Positions 32,493 to 41,184 of a stretch of DNA of 51,378 nucleotides are shown one piece after another. The translations under genes were made by a program, and so were the position numbers. Source of the stretch: CAYLNC01 sp964534415. Its GTDB lineage: Bacteria > Patescibacteriota > Minisyncoccia > Phycocordibacterales > JAACPR01. The stretch covers positions 1 through 51,378 of the forward strand of contig CAZHOL010000001.1 in assembly GCA_964534415.1 (NCBI GenBank), in the 5' to 3' direction. Position 1 is the first letter of the stretch, and each line of letters starts with the position of its first letter. The notes under the pieces were generated by a model. The model made no database searches and was not told the DNA's origin. It saw only the letters and a program-made list of their open reading frames with translations.

Positions 32493-33020
32493 GTGAAAAT
32501 TTCAAATGATTTTATTCAATTTGCTGAGCCATTCCAAATTGATGTTGGTGGGCAATTTGATACATTCCACTCGACAGACTTTGAACGCTTCGACACGCCT
32601 CTTTATGAATCTGATTGGGCTCTGTCTTCGCATGAGGTCCCCGATGGTTCGCTTGGGATGTTGAAGGTCACACCTTTTCGTATTAATCGGAGTATATTTG
32701 ATCGTCGGGAGGCCAATGTTCCATACGAACGAGTCATTGATTTCGTGCAGTTGAACGACGGATTCTTCATGGGGACATATGGGCTCGTGTCGGCATATCT
32801 AAGTCATCGCAGGATGATGCGGAAAACCGGAATGAGATTCATCTCTCCAGAAGTTCCTAAGCGACTCCCAATTGTTTGCCGGCCGAGCGTCCGTTACGAG
32901 CCGATCGATGAAATCCCCTATATACTTGGTGCTGAGTGGGACCGTTATCAATACGGCTCTATTCAAAAGGATTTGGGGCTAGATGGCCACTGTGTCGTGC
33001 TTGTGTTCCAAAGGGCATGA
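32493..33020 (+). CDS. Protein of unknown function, stand-alone cassette
   Basis: 175 aa from a GTG start decided by AGGAG 6 nt upstream. Soluble, rich in aromatic and acidic residues (FDTFHSTDFERFDTPLYESD), with a basic patch SHRRMMRKTGMRF and a C-terminal beta end HCVVLVFQRA. No family was recognised. It has its own promoter, Shine-Dalgarno, terminator and a GC-richer codon choice than rmuC or rplU. Confidence 0.7.
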   Translation: MKISNDFIQFAEPFQIDVGGQFDTFHSTDFERFDTPLYESDWALSSHEVPDGSLGMLKVTPFRINRSIFDRREANVPYERVIDFVQLNDGFFMGTYGLVSAYLSHRRMMRKTGMRFISPEVPKRLPIVCRPSVRYEPIDEIPYILGAEWDRYQYGSIQKDLGLDGHCVVLVFQRA

Positions 33021-33031
33021 TTGCAGGGTTG

Positions 33032-33083
33032 AGGAGGTCGAATTTTGGTGCCTTGTTGCGCTAAGATCGACCTCCTTATTTTT
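33032..33083 (+). terminator. Terminator after the 32493 gene
   Basis: AGGAGGTCGA (33032-33041) pairs perfectly with TCGACCTCCT (33067-33076) across a 25-nt loop, then TATTTTTA. The 5' arm contains an anti-SD-complementary AGGAGGT. Confidence 0.8.
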
Positions 33084-33149
33084 ATATATAAATCACTTGC
33101 TAAAATAACGTTTTCGTGTAAAATAGGGGAACTTATAAAAAACACATAT

Positions 33150-33500
33150 ATGGCAACAAAAAATACAGAAAAAGCAGTAAAAAGCGAGTTTGCAGTCATC
33201 AAAACAGGTGGCAAGCAATACCTTGTTCGAGTTGGTGATATTATCGACATCGAAAAACTTCCAGAAGAGGCGGTCAAGGACAACAAAATTTCATTTGATG
33301 AAGTTTTGTTAATGAACGACGAGAAATCAACACGAGTCGGAGCTCCTACTGTATCAGGTGCCAAGGTTAGCGCTGAATTGGTCAAATCTTTCCGAGAGAA
33401 GAAGGTTATCGTTATCAAATACAAACAGAAGAGTCGATACTTCAAGAAAAACGGCCACCGACAGCCAAAGATGAAGATTAAAATTACTGCAATCAAATAA
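33150..33500 (+). CDS. rplU: 50S ribosomal protein L21
   Basis: 116 aa from the ATG at 33150; a longer frame upstream is not conserved. L21 motifs: FAVIKTGGKQYLVRVGD, KVIVIKYKQKSRYFKKNGHRQ and KIKITAIK. It has a lysine-rich N-terminal extension. It is not next to rpmA, the usual partner, which lies at 39728-40000. Confidence 0.96.
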   Translation: MATKNTEKAVKSEFAVIKTGGKQYLVRVGDIIDIEKLPEEAVKDNKISFDEVLLMNDEKSTRVGAPTVSGAKVSAELVKSFREKKVIVIKYKQKSRYFKKNGHRQPKMKIKITAIK

Positions 33501-33507
33501 GAAAAGG

Positions 33508-33528
33508 CCCGCGAGAAGCGGGTTTTTT
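33508..33528 (+). terminator. Bidirectional terminator between rplU and recR
   Basis: CCCGC/GCGGG (33508-33512 with 33518-33522, loop GAGAA) followed by TTTTTT on the plus strand. On the minus strand CCTTTTCTT follows, so it also serves recR. Confidence 0.88.
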
Positions 33529-33534
33529 GTTTAT

Positions 33535-34143
33535 CTAAAACCTATTCTTTAATGCATTCTTCAAAGTCTCCGAATCAGAGTATTCAATCTCTGCACCAGT
33601 AGATAAGCCGCGACCCAAAACAGAGATTTTAATTTTTCTCTCGTCGGTCATCTTTTTCAAACTATCACGAACTATGTCTGCTGTATGTTCTCCCTCAGGA
33701 TTTGCATTCAAAGCCAAAACAATTTCAGTCAATCCAGAATTTTCTTTTACAGTTTTAATTAATTCATTCAAACGAATTCGTTCAGAATAATGTTTCGCTA
33801 AAATCGGCACCGTGCCACCGAGCACAAAATATTTTCCATTGTAGCTTCCGCTCTTTTCAATTGCATCCAAATCAGTTTCGTTAGAGACAATCAACAAATA
33901 ATTTTCATCACGATTTTTACCAGAACAGACAGGGCACTCATACTCGCCGTGTCGTGCTTGGAAAAAACGAAAACACTTTTTGCAGGTGCTAACGCTATTT
34001 TTCAATTCGCTAATTAAATGTGCAACTTGTTTCAAATATGTGGGATTTTGTTTCAGGAGAAAGTACACGAAACGAGTAGCTTGGCGCGGACCAACACCTG
34101 GAAACTTCTTCAAATATTCTGCTAACTCGTGAATCGCGTTCAT
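33535..34143 (-). CDS. recR: Recombination protein RecR
   Basis: 202 aa, full length. HhH region LKKFPGVGPRQATRF near residue 12, zinc finger CKKCFRF ... CPVCSG, and a Toprim domain with LLIVSNETDLDAIEKSGSY. It acts with RecO/RecF in gap repair. It is last in corA-cysS-dnaB-recR, 2 nt from dnaB. Confidence 0.97.
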   Translation of the reverse strand: MNAIHELAEYLKKFPGVGPRQATRFVYFLLKQNPTYLKQVAHLISELKNSVSTCKKCFRFFQARHGEYECPVCSGKNRDENYLLIVSNETDLDAIEKSGSYNGKYFVLGGTVPILAKHYSERIRLNELIKTVKENSGLTEIVLALNANPEGEHTADIVRDSLKKMTDERKIKISVLGRGLSTGAEIEYSDSETLKNALKNRF

Positions 34144-34145
34144 GT

Positions 34146-35522
34146 TTAGAAATTATCAACGTCTGTGTTGCCGTAATCGCTCTTATCAACATCACGGAAA
34201 GTAGATTTTGTATCGTCGAAATACAATTGAACGACACCAGTCGGACCATTTCTGTGCTTTTCAATCAAAATTTCAGCAATATTTGTTTTGTCTGTTTGCT
34301 CTTTGTAGCGGTCTTCACGGTGAATAAATGCTACAACATCGGCATCTTGCTCGATAGAACCGGAATCTCGGAGGTCGGATAGACGAGGTTTTCCTCCACG
34401 TTGTTCGACAGCACGAGAAAGTTGTGACAAAGCCAACACAGGCACCTCCAATTCACGCGCTAGTGATTTCAGTGAGCGAGAAATTTCTGTGACCTGTTGA
34501 ACGACGTTGTCATTGTTTTTGCTGGTCGTTGGTGCCATGAGTTGTAGGTAGTCGACAACGATTAGACCGAGACCGTGTTCACTTTTTAGTTTTCTTGCAG
34601 TTGATCGCATCGAAATAATATTGTTTGCGGGTTTATCATCGATGTAAATTGGAGCTTCAGACAAAACACCTAAAGTATCTCGTATTCTTTCAAAGTCTGA
34701 TTCGAGCGTCAAATTACCTGTTCGCAAATTCCAAGCGTTAACCTGTGCCTCTGCTGCGAGCATTCTGTCTATTAATTGCTGCGCGGACATTTCGAGAGAG
34801 AAAATACAGACGCCGACTTTTTCGCGCACACCAACATTTCTAGCGATATCGAGGGCGAGGGAAGTCTTACCGACCGATGGGCGCGCCGCTAGAATGATGA
34901 GGTCAGATTTTTGCAATCCGGCGAGCAAATTATCGAGACCTCTGAATCCAGTCTTCACTCCGCGAATCTCGTCTTTGTTTTTGTGGAGATGATCTATTCT
35001 TTCCCATGCGCCACCCAGAGTTTCTTTGATTGAAACGAGTGTCCTAGTATCGTTTTTGTTTGTAACATGAAAAATTTTCTTTTCTGCCTCGTCCAAAATG
35101 TTTTCAATCGCTTGCTCTTCATTGTATCCGAGAGCAGAAATTCTTTCTGAAGCCTCGATCAGACTTCGCAAAGTGTGTTTGCTAACTACAATGTCGGCAT
35201 AATATTTGATGTTGGCTGATGATGGGACAGAGTCGGTGAGCTCGGTCAAATATACGCGACCGCCAGCCTGATCCAATTTATTCGCATTCTTTAATTTTTC
35301 TGAAACAGAAATCAAATCGATTGGCTGTCCCTCAGAATATAGTTTCAAAATGGTTTCGTAAATTGTTTTATGGCGAAGAGAATAAAATACATCAGGACTA
35401 ATTATATCCATAACCTCGTTGATTGCCTCCGGTCTCAACATAATTGAACCGAGCACAGCTTTCTCCGCTTCAATGTTGTGTGGAGGTACTTTTAATGTAT
35501 TTTTTTTCTGTTGTTCGCTCAT
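34146..35522 (-). CDS. dnaB: Replicative DNA helicase DnaB
   Basis: 458 aa. N-terminal domain (PHNIEAEKAVLGSIMLRPEA), linker, and RecA-like motor with Walker A ARPSVGKTSLALDIA, Walker B LIVVDYLQLM, and the C-terminal ALSQLSRAVEQRGGKPRLSD and DLRDSGSIEQDADVV. It is the ring helicase of the fork and a partner of primase. Complete and apparently active, in contrast to PriA. Confidence 0.98.
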   Translation of the reverse strand: MSEQQKKNTLKVPPHNIEAEKAVLGSIMLRPEAINEVMDIISPDVFYSLRHKTIYETILKLYSEGQPIDLISVSEKLKNANKLDQAGGRVYLTELTDSVPSSANIKYYADIVVSKHTLRSLIEASERISALGYNEEQAIENILDEAEKKIFHVTNKNDTRTLVSIKETLGGAWERIDHLHKNKDEIRGVKTGFRGLDNLLAGLQKSDLIILAARPSVGKTSLALDIARNVGVREKVGVCIFSLEMSAQQLIDRMLAAEAQVNAWNLRTGNLTLESDFERIRDTLGVLSEAPIYIDDKPANNIISMRSTARKLKSEHGLGLIVVDYLQLMAPTTSKNNDNVVQQVTEISRSLKSLARELEVPVLALSQLSRAVEQRGGKPRLSDLRDSGSIEQDADVVAFIHREDRYKEQTDKTNIAEILIEKHRNGPTGVVQLYFDDTKSTFRDVDKSDYGNTDVDNF

Positions 35523-35612
35523 ATTTTTATATCAATAGAATAGCACAAAAACATTTATGAAGTTTTTCTAAAAATCTCACAAAATGTGGATGAAAAGGGG
35601 ATTAGTCTCGTC

Positions 35613-37010
35613 CTACTTCCTGGCTTTAATTTCAAAGCCATTTTGGCCGTCTATGATATCAAATCCCAGAACCTTTGCATCTTCACGTAATTTATCAGAA
35701 GTTGTAAAGTCCCGATTTTTACGAGCCAGTTCGCGTTTGTGTGCAATTTCAACAACTTCATCAGGAACAACAGAATCTTTCAATTCACGAGACATTTTTT
35801 CGAAACCAATTCCCAAAACCTGGTCCAGAATTAAAATAGTTTTTTTCTTTTTCGACGCAGAAATTTTCTCATCGCGCATCATTTCCCATAGCACAGCGAT
35901 TGCTGAAGCGGTGTTCAAGTTGTCAGAAAGGGCGGCGTTGAATTTTTCAATTGTTTTTTTGTCGGCGCTTTCAAAAAACTTTGTTTTTGTATTTTTAAGC
36001 AAACGCAAAATTTTCTCTACTGCACTTTTCGATGCTTCGAGAGCTTCAATTGTTAAATTTTTCTGCGCACCGTAGTTTGTCGTCAATAACCAATATCGAA
36101 AAATTGCAGGAGAAATGTTTTTTGAAATTAATTCATCGACGTACATAACATTGCCGTCAGACTTTGATAATTTTGTTCCATTCAACATCAAATGATTGAA
36201 GTGTATCCAGTAATTTGCGAGAGGTTTTTTAAAAGCTCCAACAGATTGTGCAATTTCGTTATTGTGATGAACTGGAATGTGTTCAATTCCGCCGATGTGA
36301 ATATCAAATGGCTGACCAAGTAATTTTCGAGACATCGCAGAACATTCAATATGCCATCCTGGAAATCCTACGCCCCAAGGAGACTGCCACTCCTGCTGCC
36401 TCTTTTCGTTTGGATTTGAGAACTTCCAAAGCGCAAAGTCGGTCACATTTTTTTTCTCACTGTTGAACTCCACGCGTGCACCTTCTTTTAAACCTCCTAC
36501 ATCAATATTACCGAGCTTTCCATACTCTGGAAATTTGCTTGTATCAAAATATATTCCATCGCTTGTCCTATATGTGAATTCATCTCGTTCTAGAATTTTA
36601 ATAATTTCAATTTGTTCAGGAATATTTTCCGTTGCTTTTGGAAATGAAATCGAGTCGACATCCACATTAACCGATCGCAAGTCGCTCATGAATTGCGCAG
36701 TTACTTCCTCGGCGATTTCTCGGGCGCTACGATTATTTTTTTTGGAAGCTTTCTCCATTTTATCTTCGCCATCGTCTCCATCACTCACCAAATGACCGAC
36801 GTCTGTGATATTTATAACCAACTTTGTCTTATTCCCGAGGTAATCAAAAAATCTTTTCAAAGTGTCGGAATAAATGAAAGCGCTAATGTTTCCAAGATGC
36901 TGTTTTGAATATACAGTTGGCCCACAGTGATATATTCCAACGCGGTTTTTTCTGATCGGAATGAATTCCTCTTTCGTGCCAGAAAGCGTGTTCTTTAAGA
37001 AAATTTTCAT
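35613..37010 (-). CDS. cysS: Cysteinyl-tRNA synthetase
   Basis: 465 aa class I enzyme. HIGH-type motif in HCGPTVYSKQHLGN, zinc-site residues including Cys in the GWHIECSAMS segment, and KLSKSDGN as the KMSKS loop. The start follows corA by 1 nt and a 90-nt gap precedes dnaB. Length and motifs are normal. Confidence 0.97.
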   Translation of the reverse strand: MKIFLKNTLSGTKEEFIPIRKNRVGIYHCGPTVYSKQHLGNISAFIYSDTLKRFFDYLGNKTKLVINITDVGHLVSDGDDGEDKMEKASKKNNRSAREIAEEVTAQFMSDLRSVNVDVDSISFPKATENIPEQIEIIKILERDEFTYRTSDGIYFDTSKFPEYGKLGNIDVGGLKEGARVEFNSEKKNVTDFALWKFSNPNEKRQQEWQSPWGVGFPGWHIECSAMSRKLLGQPFDIHIGGIEHIPVHHNNEIAQSVGAFKKPLANYWIHFNHLMLNGTKLSKSDGNVMYVDELISKNISPAIFRYWLLTTNYGAQKNLTIEALEASKSAVEKILRLLKNTKTKFFESADKKTIEKFNAALSDNLNTASAIAVLWEMMRDEKISASKKKKTILILDQVLGIGFEKMSRELKDSVVPDEVVEIAHKRELARKNRDFTTSDKLREDAKVLGFDIIDGQNGFEIKARK

Positions 37011-37011
37011 A

Positions 37012-37935
37012 CTATAACCATTTATTATACTTGATCACACCAAATGTAAATAGGGAGAAAATCGCCATAATTAAAATTATGATTCCAAAATCATTGGCCG
37101 AACCAACAATCGGCATATTAACGGTGTTCATGTTAAAAATGTTTGCAATCAAAGACAGTGGCAACACCAAAAAAGTGATAACTGTGAGAGTTTTCATCAC
37201 CTCATTTTGTTTTGTGGATAACAGAGAATTGTTTGTTTCTCGCAACTCGTCCAGATATTCTTTGACAGAAGTTATCTCGTTTTTAACTTTCAAATATTCA
37301 CCGATAATTGTTTTTGCATAATATTTGAATTCTGGTCCAAAAAAACTATCGCTAGCGTTCAATAAATTCTTCAAAACATCGTGATGCATAGAAAATGCAG
37401 ATTTAAAGTTGATCAATTGTCTATTCAAATGAGAAAATTCCCAAACCATTTTTCTTTCATTTCCTGAAAAAATGTTGTCCTCGGCGGTTTTAATTTTTTC
37501 TTTCAGAGCCTCTAATTTGTTGTACAGATTGAGATAAAGATGTTTCAGCATATAGAAGAATATGAAGCCACCGTTCATGGACATGTTTGATTTGTCTAGA
37601 ATAGAATCCACCTCAAAAACTTTGCTGAATTCCAAAATGGCACTGTATGGTTCGTATCGATTTGTGATCAAATAATCCTTGCCAATTACGAAATCAATTT
37701 CATGAAATCTATTTTCATTCGCCGAATCAATTTTGTCGCTGATAATTGGGAAGTGAAGTATCAAATAAATATTATCATCGTGCACATCAACGTATGGTCT
37801 GTATGATGGTGTAAGCAAGTCGCTAGCAATGTTAGGGTCGAGAGAATATTTTTCTGCAATTTGCCTAATTTCTTTTGCAGAAGGGTTCTCGAGATCGACC
37901 CACACTGTATTTTTGTGTTTGTAATTTGAAATCAT
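37012..37935 (-). CDS. corA: CorA-family divalent cation transporter with altered GMN motif
   Basis: 307 aa: an N-terminal cytoplasmic alpha/beta domain, long helices from about residue 150, then two C-terminal membrane helices. The signature loop between them reads NIFNMNTVNMP, so GMN is NMN here. A Gly to Asn change in the selectivity filter is rare and could alter ion choice (Mg2+, Co2+, Ni2+ or Zn2+). TGG-TACAAT ends 8 nt before the ATG. It leads cysS-dnaB-recR. Confidence 0.88.
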   Translation of the reverse strand: MISNYKHKNTVWVDLENPSAKEIRQIAEKYSLDPNIASDLLTPSYRPYVDVHDDNIYLILHFPIISDKIDSANENRFHEIDFVIGKDYLITNRYEPYSAILEFSKVFEVDSILDKSNMSMNGGFIFFYMLKHLYLNLYNKLEALKEKIKTAEDNIFSGNERKMVWEFSHLNRQLINFKSAFSMHHDVLKNLLNASDSFFGPEFKYYAKTIIGEYLKVKNEITSVKEYLDELRETNNSLLSTKQNEVMKTLTVITFLVLPLSLIANIFNMNTVNMPIVGSANDFGIIILIMAIFSLFTFGVIKYNKWL

Positions 37936-38011
37936 TCAGAAATATTGTACCACAGTATATTTATGTAAACTAAAATTGACCCACAAGTTATAATTTGAGA
38001 TAATTTCGGTA

Positions 38012-39220
38012 ATGAAATTTAACTTTAAAAATATCTATTTGTCAGTTGCTAGCATTTTGCTAATCGTAATAGTTTTTTTCGGAGGTTATTTTACAGCTAA
38101 TATAAAATCTTTTGATTCAAATATTTCTTTTACAGAAATAGTTAATGCATCTGGTCAGGCCGACCTAACTAATTTTTGGAAAGTTTGGAATTTGTTGGAT
38201 GAGAAATTTATTTCATCGGCCACTTCTTCAAAAATATCAAACGAGGAAAAAATAAATGGTGCAATCTCGGGTTTAGTGGATTCACTAGGAGATCCATACA
38301 CAGTATTCTTTCCACCAAAGGAAAAGAAATCTTTTGATGACAGCTTGAAAGGGAATTTGGAAGGAGTTGGTATGGAGGTTGGGCTAAAGGAGGGTGTAAT
38401 TTCTGTAATTGCTCCGCTCAAAGGTTCTCCTGCAGAGAGGGCTGGTATCAAGCCTGGCGATATTGTTGCTGAAATTGATGGTGAAACTACTTTAAATATG
38501 ACTGTTGAAGTTGCCGTTTCAAAAATCAGAGGCAAGGCTGGTAGCACTGTGGCTCTGACAATTATTCGTGAAAATGAAAAAGAGCCACTGAAAATTAATA
38601 TTGTGCGTGAAATAATAAAAATTCCTAATCTAAAGACTGAATTGCGCGAGGATGGAATTTTTGTCATCTCGTTGTATAACTTTGGTAATAGTGCTTCTGC
38701 AGAATTTAGGAAAGCTTTGCGCGAGTTTGTTTTGTCAAAGAAATCTAGATTAATTCTCGATTTGCGAGGAAATCCTGGAGGATATTTAGAATCTGCAGTT
38801 GACATTGCTAGTTGGTTTTTACCTTCTGGAAAGGTAATTGTTCAAGAAGATTTCGGAAAAGAGGTGAAAAACTTTCGCGCAAACGGACAAAATGTTTTTA
38901 ATGATAAATTAAAAATGGTTGTGTTGATAGACAAAGGATCTGCGAGTGCTTCAGAAATTCTTGCCGGAGCGCTTCAGGAACACAAAATAGCTAAACTAGT
39001 TGGTACAAAATCATACGGTAAGGGTTCTGTGCAGGAATTGATAGATATTGGCGACGATACTTCACTCAAAGTGACAATCGCGCGATGGTTAACTCCAACA
39101 GGAAAATCTATTTCTGAAGGAGGATTAACACCTGATTATCTTGTGGACAGGGCTCCAGAAAAAATTGAACTTGAAGACTTCCAAATGAGCGAAGCTGTCC
39201 GTATTTTGAAATCTATGTAG
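38012..39220 (+). CDS. ctpA: C-terminal processing peptidase (S41)
   Basis: 402 aa: membrane anchor or signal (about 8-28), a PDZ domain with GVGMEVGLKEGVISVIAP and SPAERAGIKPGD near 120-150, and the S41 core. The catalytic Ser is in GSASASEILAGAL near residue 312 and Lys in YGKGSVQ near 337. It cleaves extracytoplasmic substrates from their C-termini. GATAAT ends 7 nt before the ATG. Confidence 0.95.
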   Translation: MKFNFKNIYLSVASILLIVIVFFGGYFTANIKSFDSNISFTEIVNASGQADLTNFWKVWNLLDEKFISSATSSKISNEEKINGAISGLVDSLGDPYTVFFPPKEKKSFDDSLKGNLEGVGMEVGLKEGVISVIAPLKGSPAERAGIKPGDIVAEIDGETTLNMTVEVAVSKIRGKAGSTVALTIIRENEKEPLKINIVREIIKIPNLKTELREDGIFVISLYNFGNSASAEFRKALREFVLSKKSRLILDLRGNPGGYLESAVDIASWFLPSGKVIVQEDFGKEVKNFRANGQNVFNDKLKMVVLIDKGSASASEILAGALQEHKIAKLVGTKSYGKGSVQELIDIGDDTSLKVTIARWLTPTGKSISEGGLTPDYLVDRAPEKIELEDFQMSEAVRILKSM

Positions 39221-39239
39221 ATTTGTGTAGAATGGTGGC

Positions 39240-39683
39240 ATGAAAGTCTTTTTATTGAAAAACGTATCAAAAATTGGTCAGAAAGGGGATATAAAGGATG
39301 TGAAGGAGGGCTATGTTCGCAACATGCTTTTGCCTCGTGGTTTGGCTAAAATTGCAACGCCTGCGGATATCGCCGGCGCGGAGAAAGCTTCAAAAATGTC
39401 CAAGGAACACGAGGAGGCACGAACTCGAGAAATTTACAAAATGTTTGACGAAGTTAAGGGCAAGGTCGTCACCATCTCAGAGAAAGCCAGTGAAAAAGGG
39501 CATCTATTCGCCCAGATCAGCAGAGAAAAAATTCTCTCCGCAGCCAGCGCACAGTTAGGGACAAAAATCGAAGATTCATGGCTGATTGCGCCCGAGCACT
39601 TGAAAGAGGTTGGGCAACATAAAATCGAATTGCATTTTAAGAATAGGAAGAGTGAGTTTGTGTTAGAGGTTAAAGCTTTGTAA
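39240..39683 (+). CDS. rplI: 50S ribosomal protein L9
   Basis: 147 aa. N-domain MKVFLLKNVSKIGQKGDIKD and YVRNMLLPRGLAKIAT, connecting helix, and C-domain ending GQHKIELHF. L9 is lost in several CPR groups (for example Microgenomates), so its presence is of taxonomic use. TAGAAT ends 6 nt before the ATG. Confidence 0.97.
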   Translation: MKVFLLKNVSKIGQKGDIKDVKEGYVRNMLLPRGLAKIATPADIAGAEKASKMSKEHEEARTREIYKMFDEVKGKVVTISEKASEKGHLFAQISREKILSAASAQLGTKIEDSWLIAPEHLKEVGQHKIELHFKNRKSEFVLEVKAL

Positions 39684-39687
39684 AAAT

Positions 39688-39718
39688 AAAAAACCACTTC
39701 GAGATGAAGTGGTTTTTT
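39688..39718 (+). terminator. Bidirectional terminator between rplI and rpmA
   Basis: AAAAAACCACTTC (39688-39700) pairs perfectly with GAAGTGGTTTTTT (39706-39718), loop GAGAT. Confidence 0.92.
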
Positions 39719-39727
39719 AATGTTAAT

Positions 39728-40000
39728 TTATTTAACCGACACCTCTACAAATCGCTGAATTTTACCATCAAAGTTAGTCTTTCTTCGGCTTCCGAATTTC
39801 ACGATACCGTCTTTGATTGCGTAGATTGTGTGATCCTTGCCGATAGCTGTATTTGTGCCAGGGAGAATTTTGCTTCCTCGCTGTCGGATGATGATTGAAC
39901 CAACCTGGGCTCGCTCTCCGTCATGGAGTTTAGTACCCAAATACTTTGGATTTGAATCTGTAAGGTTTTTGGCTGTTCCGGCGGCTTTAACTGTTGACAT
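39728..40000 (-). CDS. rpmA: 50S ribosomal protein L27
   Basis: 90 aa. L27 motifs: AAGTAKNLTDSNPKYLGTK, VGSIIIRQRGSKILPG and GKDHTIYAIKDGIVKF. The N-terminus MSTVKAAG differs from the common MAHKKAGG but keeps the short basic tail. It is separated from rplU. Confidence 0.97.
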   Translation of the reverse strand: MSTVKAAGTAKNLTDSNPKYLGTKLHDGERAQVGSIIIRQRGSKILPGTNTAIGKDHTIYAIKDGIVKFGSRRKTNFDGKIQRFVEVSVK

Positions 40001-40063
40001 ATTTTTGTAATTAAATCTTTATCTAAATTTTATCTGCTTGTAATATAATATAATGCGTTAGGT

Positions 40064-40432
40064 ATGAGTCTAGAACAAATCAAAGAAAAAATCAAGCCCT
40101 TTTCGCCCATCTTGAGTTGGGCTTTAAATATAGCAATTTTCCTTGCGTTTATTTCGCTTTTAATTGCGCTTTTCCAGGTTAGAGCCATCAATGCTCGAAA
40201 AGAGGGAATAGAGGTAATACGAGGCGATTTTGAAGCAAATTTTGCCATTTCTACGGCCAAAACAGGTGACACCGCGGACAAAATTGTGGCATCCAAAACC
40301 GGCACCAGGTATTATTTCTCAAATTGTTCCGGTGTACAGGCCATCAAGCCGGAAAATAGGGTATTTTTCGAGTCAATAGAGGCCGCCGAGAGGGCAGGTT
40401 TGACACTTGCAAAAAATTGCAAAAAACCCTAA
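40064..40432 (+). CDS. Membrane protein with C-terminal Cys-containing domain
   Basis: 122 aa: one membrane helix (about 17-38, LSWALNIAIFLAFISLLIAL), then an extracytoplasmic domain ending with GTRYYFSNCSGVQAIKPENR, later EAAERAGLTLAKNC. The pattern KTGTxYxFxxCxG...EEAExAGxxPxxxC is seen in many bacterial surface and nuclease-linked proteins with an Ada-like metal site. The exact role is unknown. TATAAT ends 9 nt before the ATG. Confidence 0.75.
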   Translation: MSLEQIKEKIKPFSPILSWALNIAIFLAFISLLIALFQVRAINARKEGIEVIRGDFEANFAISTAKTGDTADKIVASKTGTRYYFSNCSGVQAIKPENRVFFESIEAAERAGLTLAKNCKKP

Positions 40433-40472
40433 AAATGAGCATTTATGGCTTGAAATATGGGTATTTTGGCTA

Positions 40473-40502
40473 TTGACTCCAAAATAGTGGGTGTGCTATA
40501 AT
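40473..40502 (+). promoter_or_regulatory. Promoter inside an inverted repeat, before the lysozyme-like gene
   Basis: TTGACT (40473-40478), 18-nt spacer, TATAAT (40497-40502). The -35 is enclosed by a perfect 8-9-8 inverted repeat TATTTTGG/CCAAAATA (40462-40486), a candidate operator. Confidence 0.65.
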
Positions 40503-40510
40503 AGACCTAA

Positions 40511-40539
40511 CTCGGACGTTAGAACGTTCGAGCTTTTTT
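40511..40539 (+). terminator. Promoter-proximal terminator or attenuator hairpin
   Basis: CTCGGACGT (40511-40519) pairs with ACGTTCGAG (40524-40532), loop TAGA, followed by CTTTTTT. It begins about where transcription should start, so most transcripts may end within 30 nt. A second hairpin follows at once (GTTTCAGG 40540-40547 with CCTGAAAC 40565-40572). Confidence 0.65.
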
Positions 40540-40640
40540 GTTTCAGGCCTTCTAAAAAAGATCACCTGAAACCTGCGTACGAGTAATATGGATGCAAGCG
40601 CAGATTAACATTAATCAATAGGCTTATTATTCAATTAGCG

Positions 40641-41096
40641 ATGGGAATTGCCATGCTTGCAGCGACAATTACGAACCAAGTATCAGGCACAGAACAGACA
40701 CAAGCGAATACAAACACTGAATCTACAGTAATTGTTGAAACGGAAATCAATTCAGAACATTCAGTCAAAAAGTCAAAAACAACTAAAGAAACAGTTGAGG
40801 AATACTTCCAAGACATTCCAATTCTAGTCGATGTTGCTTTTTGTGAGTCTAGATTCAGACAAACTAATCCTGATGGTTCCGTCCTTCGTGGCGAAGCCAA
40901 CAGAGATGACGTTGGTGTGATGCAGATTAATGAAAAGTATCACCTAGAGACTTCAAAAAAGCTCGGATTAGATATTCACACTCTAGAAGGAAACATGGCT
41001 TACGGACGATATCTCTATGAGAAATTCGGAACCGATCCATGGGAATATTCTTCAAAATGTTGGAAGAAACATCGTGAAGTCGCTTTGGCGAAATAA
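40641..41096 (+). CDS. Lysozyme/transglycosylase-like extracytoplasmic protein
   Basis: 151 aa from the ATG at 40641. A hydrophobic N-terminus is followed by a Thr/Asn/Glu-rich linker and a lysozyme-like domain. The catalytic Glu is likely in VAFCESRFRQTNPDG, with VGVMQINEKYH and MAYGRYLYEKFGTDPWEYSS downstream. It would trim peptidoglycan. No Shine-Dalgarno is seen. The frame stays open upstream to 40587, and the added residues (KRR then LINRLIIQLA) look like the missing n-region of a signal peptide, but no ATG, GTG or TTG is in frame there. The true start is therefore uncertain. Confidence 0.75.
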   Translation: MGIAMLAATITNQVSGTEQTQANTNTESTVIVETEINSEHSVKKSKTTKETVEEYFQDIPILVDVAFCESRFRQTNPDGSVLRGEANRDDVGVMQINEKYHLETSKKLGLDIHTLEGNMAYGRYLYEKFGTDPWEYSSKCWKKHREVALAK

Positions 41097-41111
41097 CGGA
41101 TGTTTGCAGAG

Positions 41112-41133
41112 ACTGCCTGAGAGGGCGGTTTTT
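41112..41133 (+). terminator. Terminator of the lysozyme-like gene
   Basis: ACTGCC (41112-41117) pairs with GGCGGT (41124-41129) with one G-U, then TTTTTG. Confidence 0.75.
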
Positions 41134-41135
41134 GT

Positions 41136-41165
41136 TTTAAGAAAAACCTCCGGGTGGGGGAGGTT
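41136..41165 (-). terminator. Terminator of the 41185-41379 minus-strand gene
   Basis: AACCTCC (41145-41151) pairs with GGAGGTT (41159-41165). Read on the minus strand it is followed by TTTTTCTTAAAAC, 19 nt after the stop of the 64-aa gene. Confidence 0.75.
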
Positions 41166-41184
41166 GTGGTGCGGTGAGTTTTGA

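Noticed and set aside
38155..38805. 216-aa minus-strand open frame
   Set aside because: Antisense to the S41 peptidase; Ser/Pro-rich shadow product.
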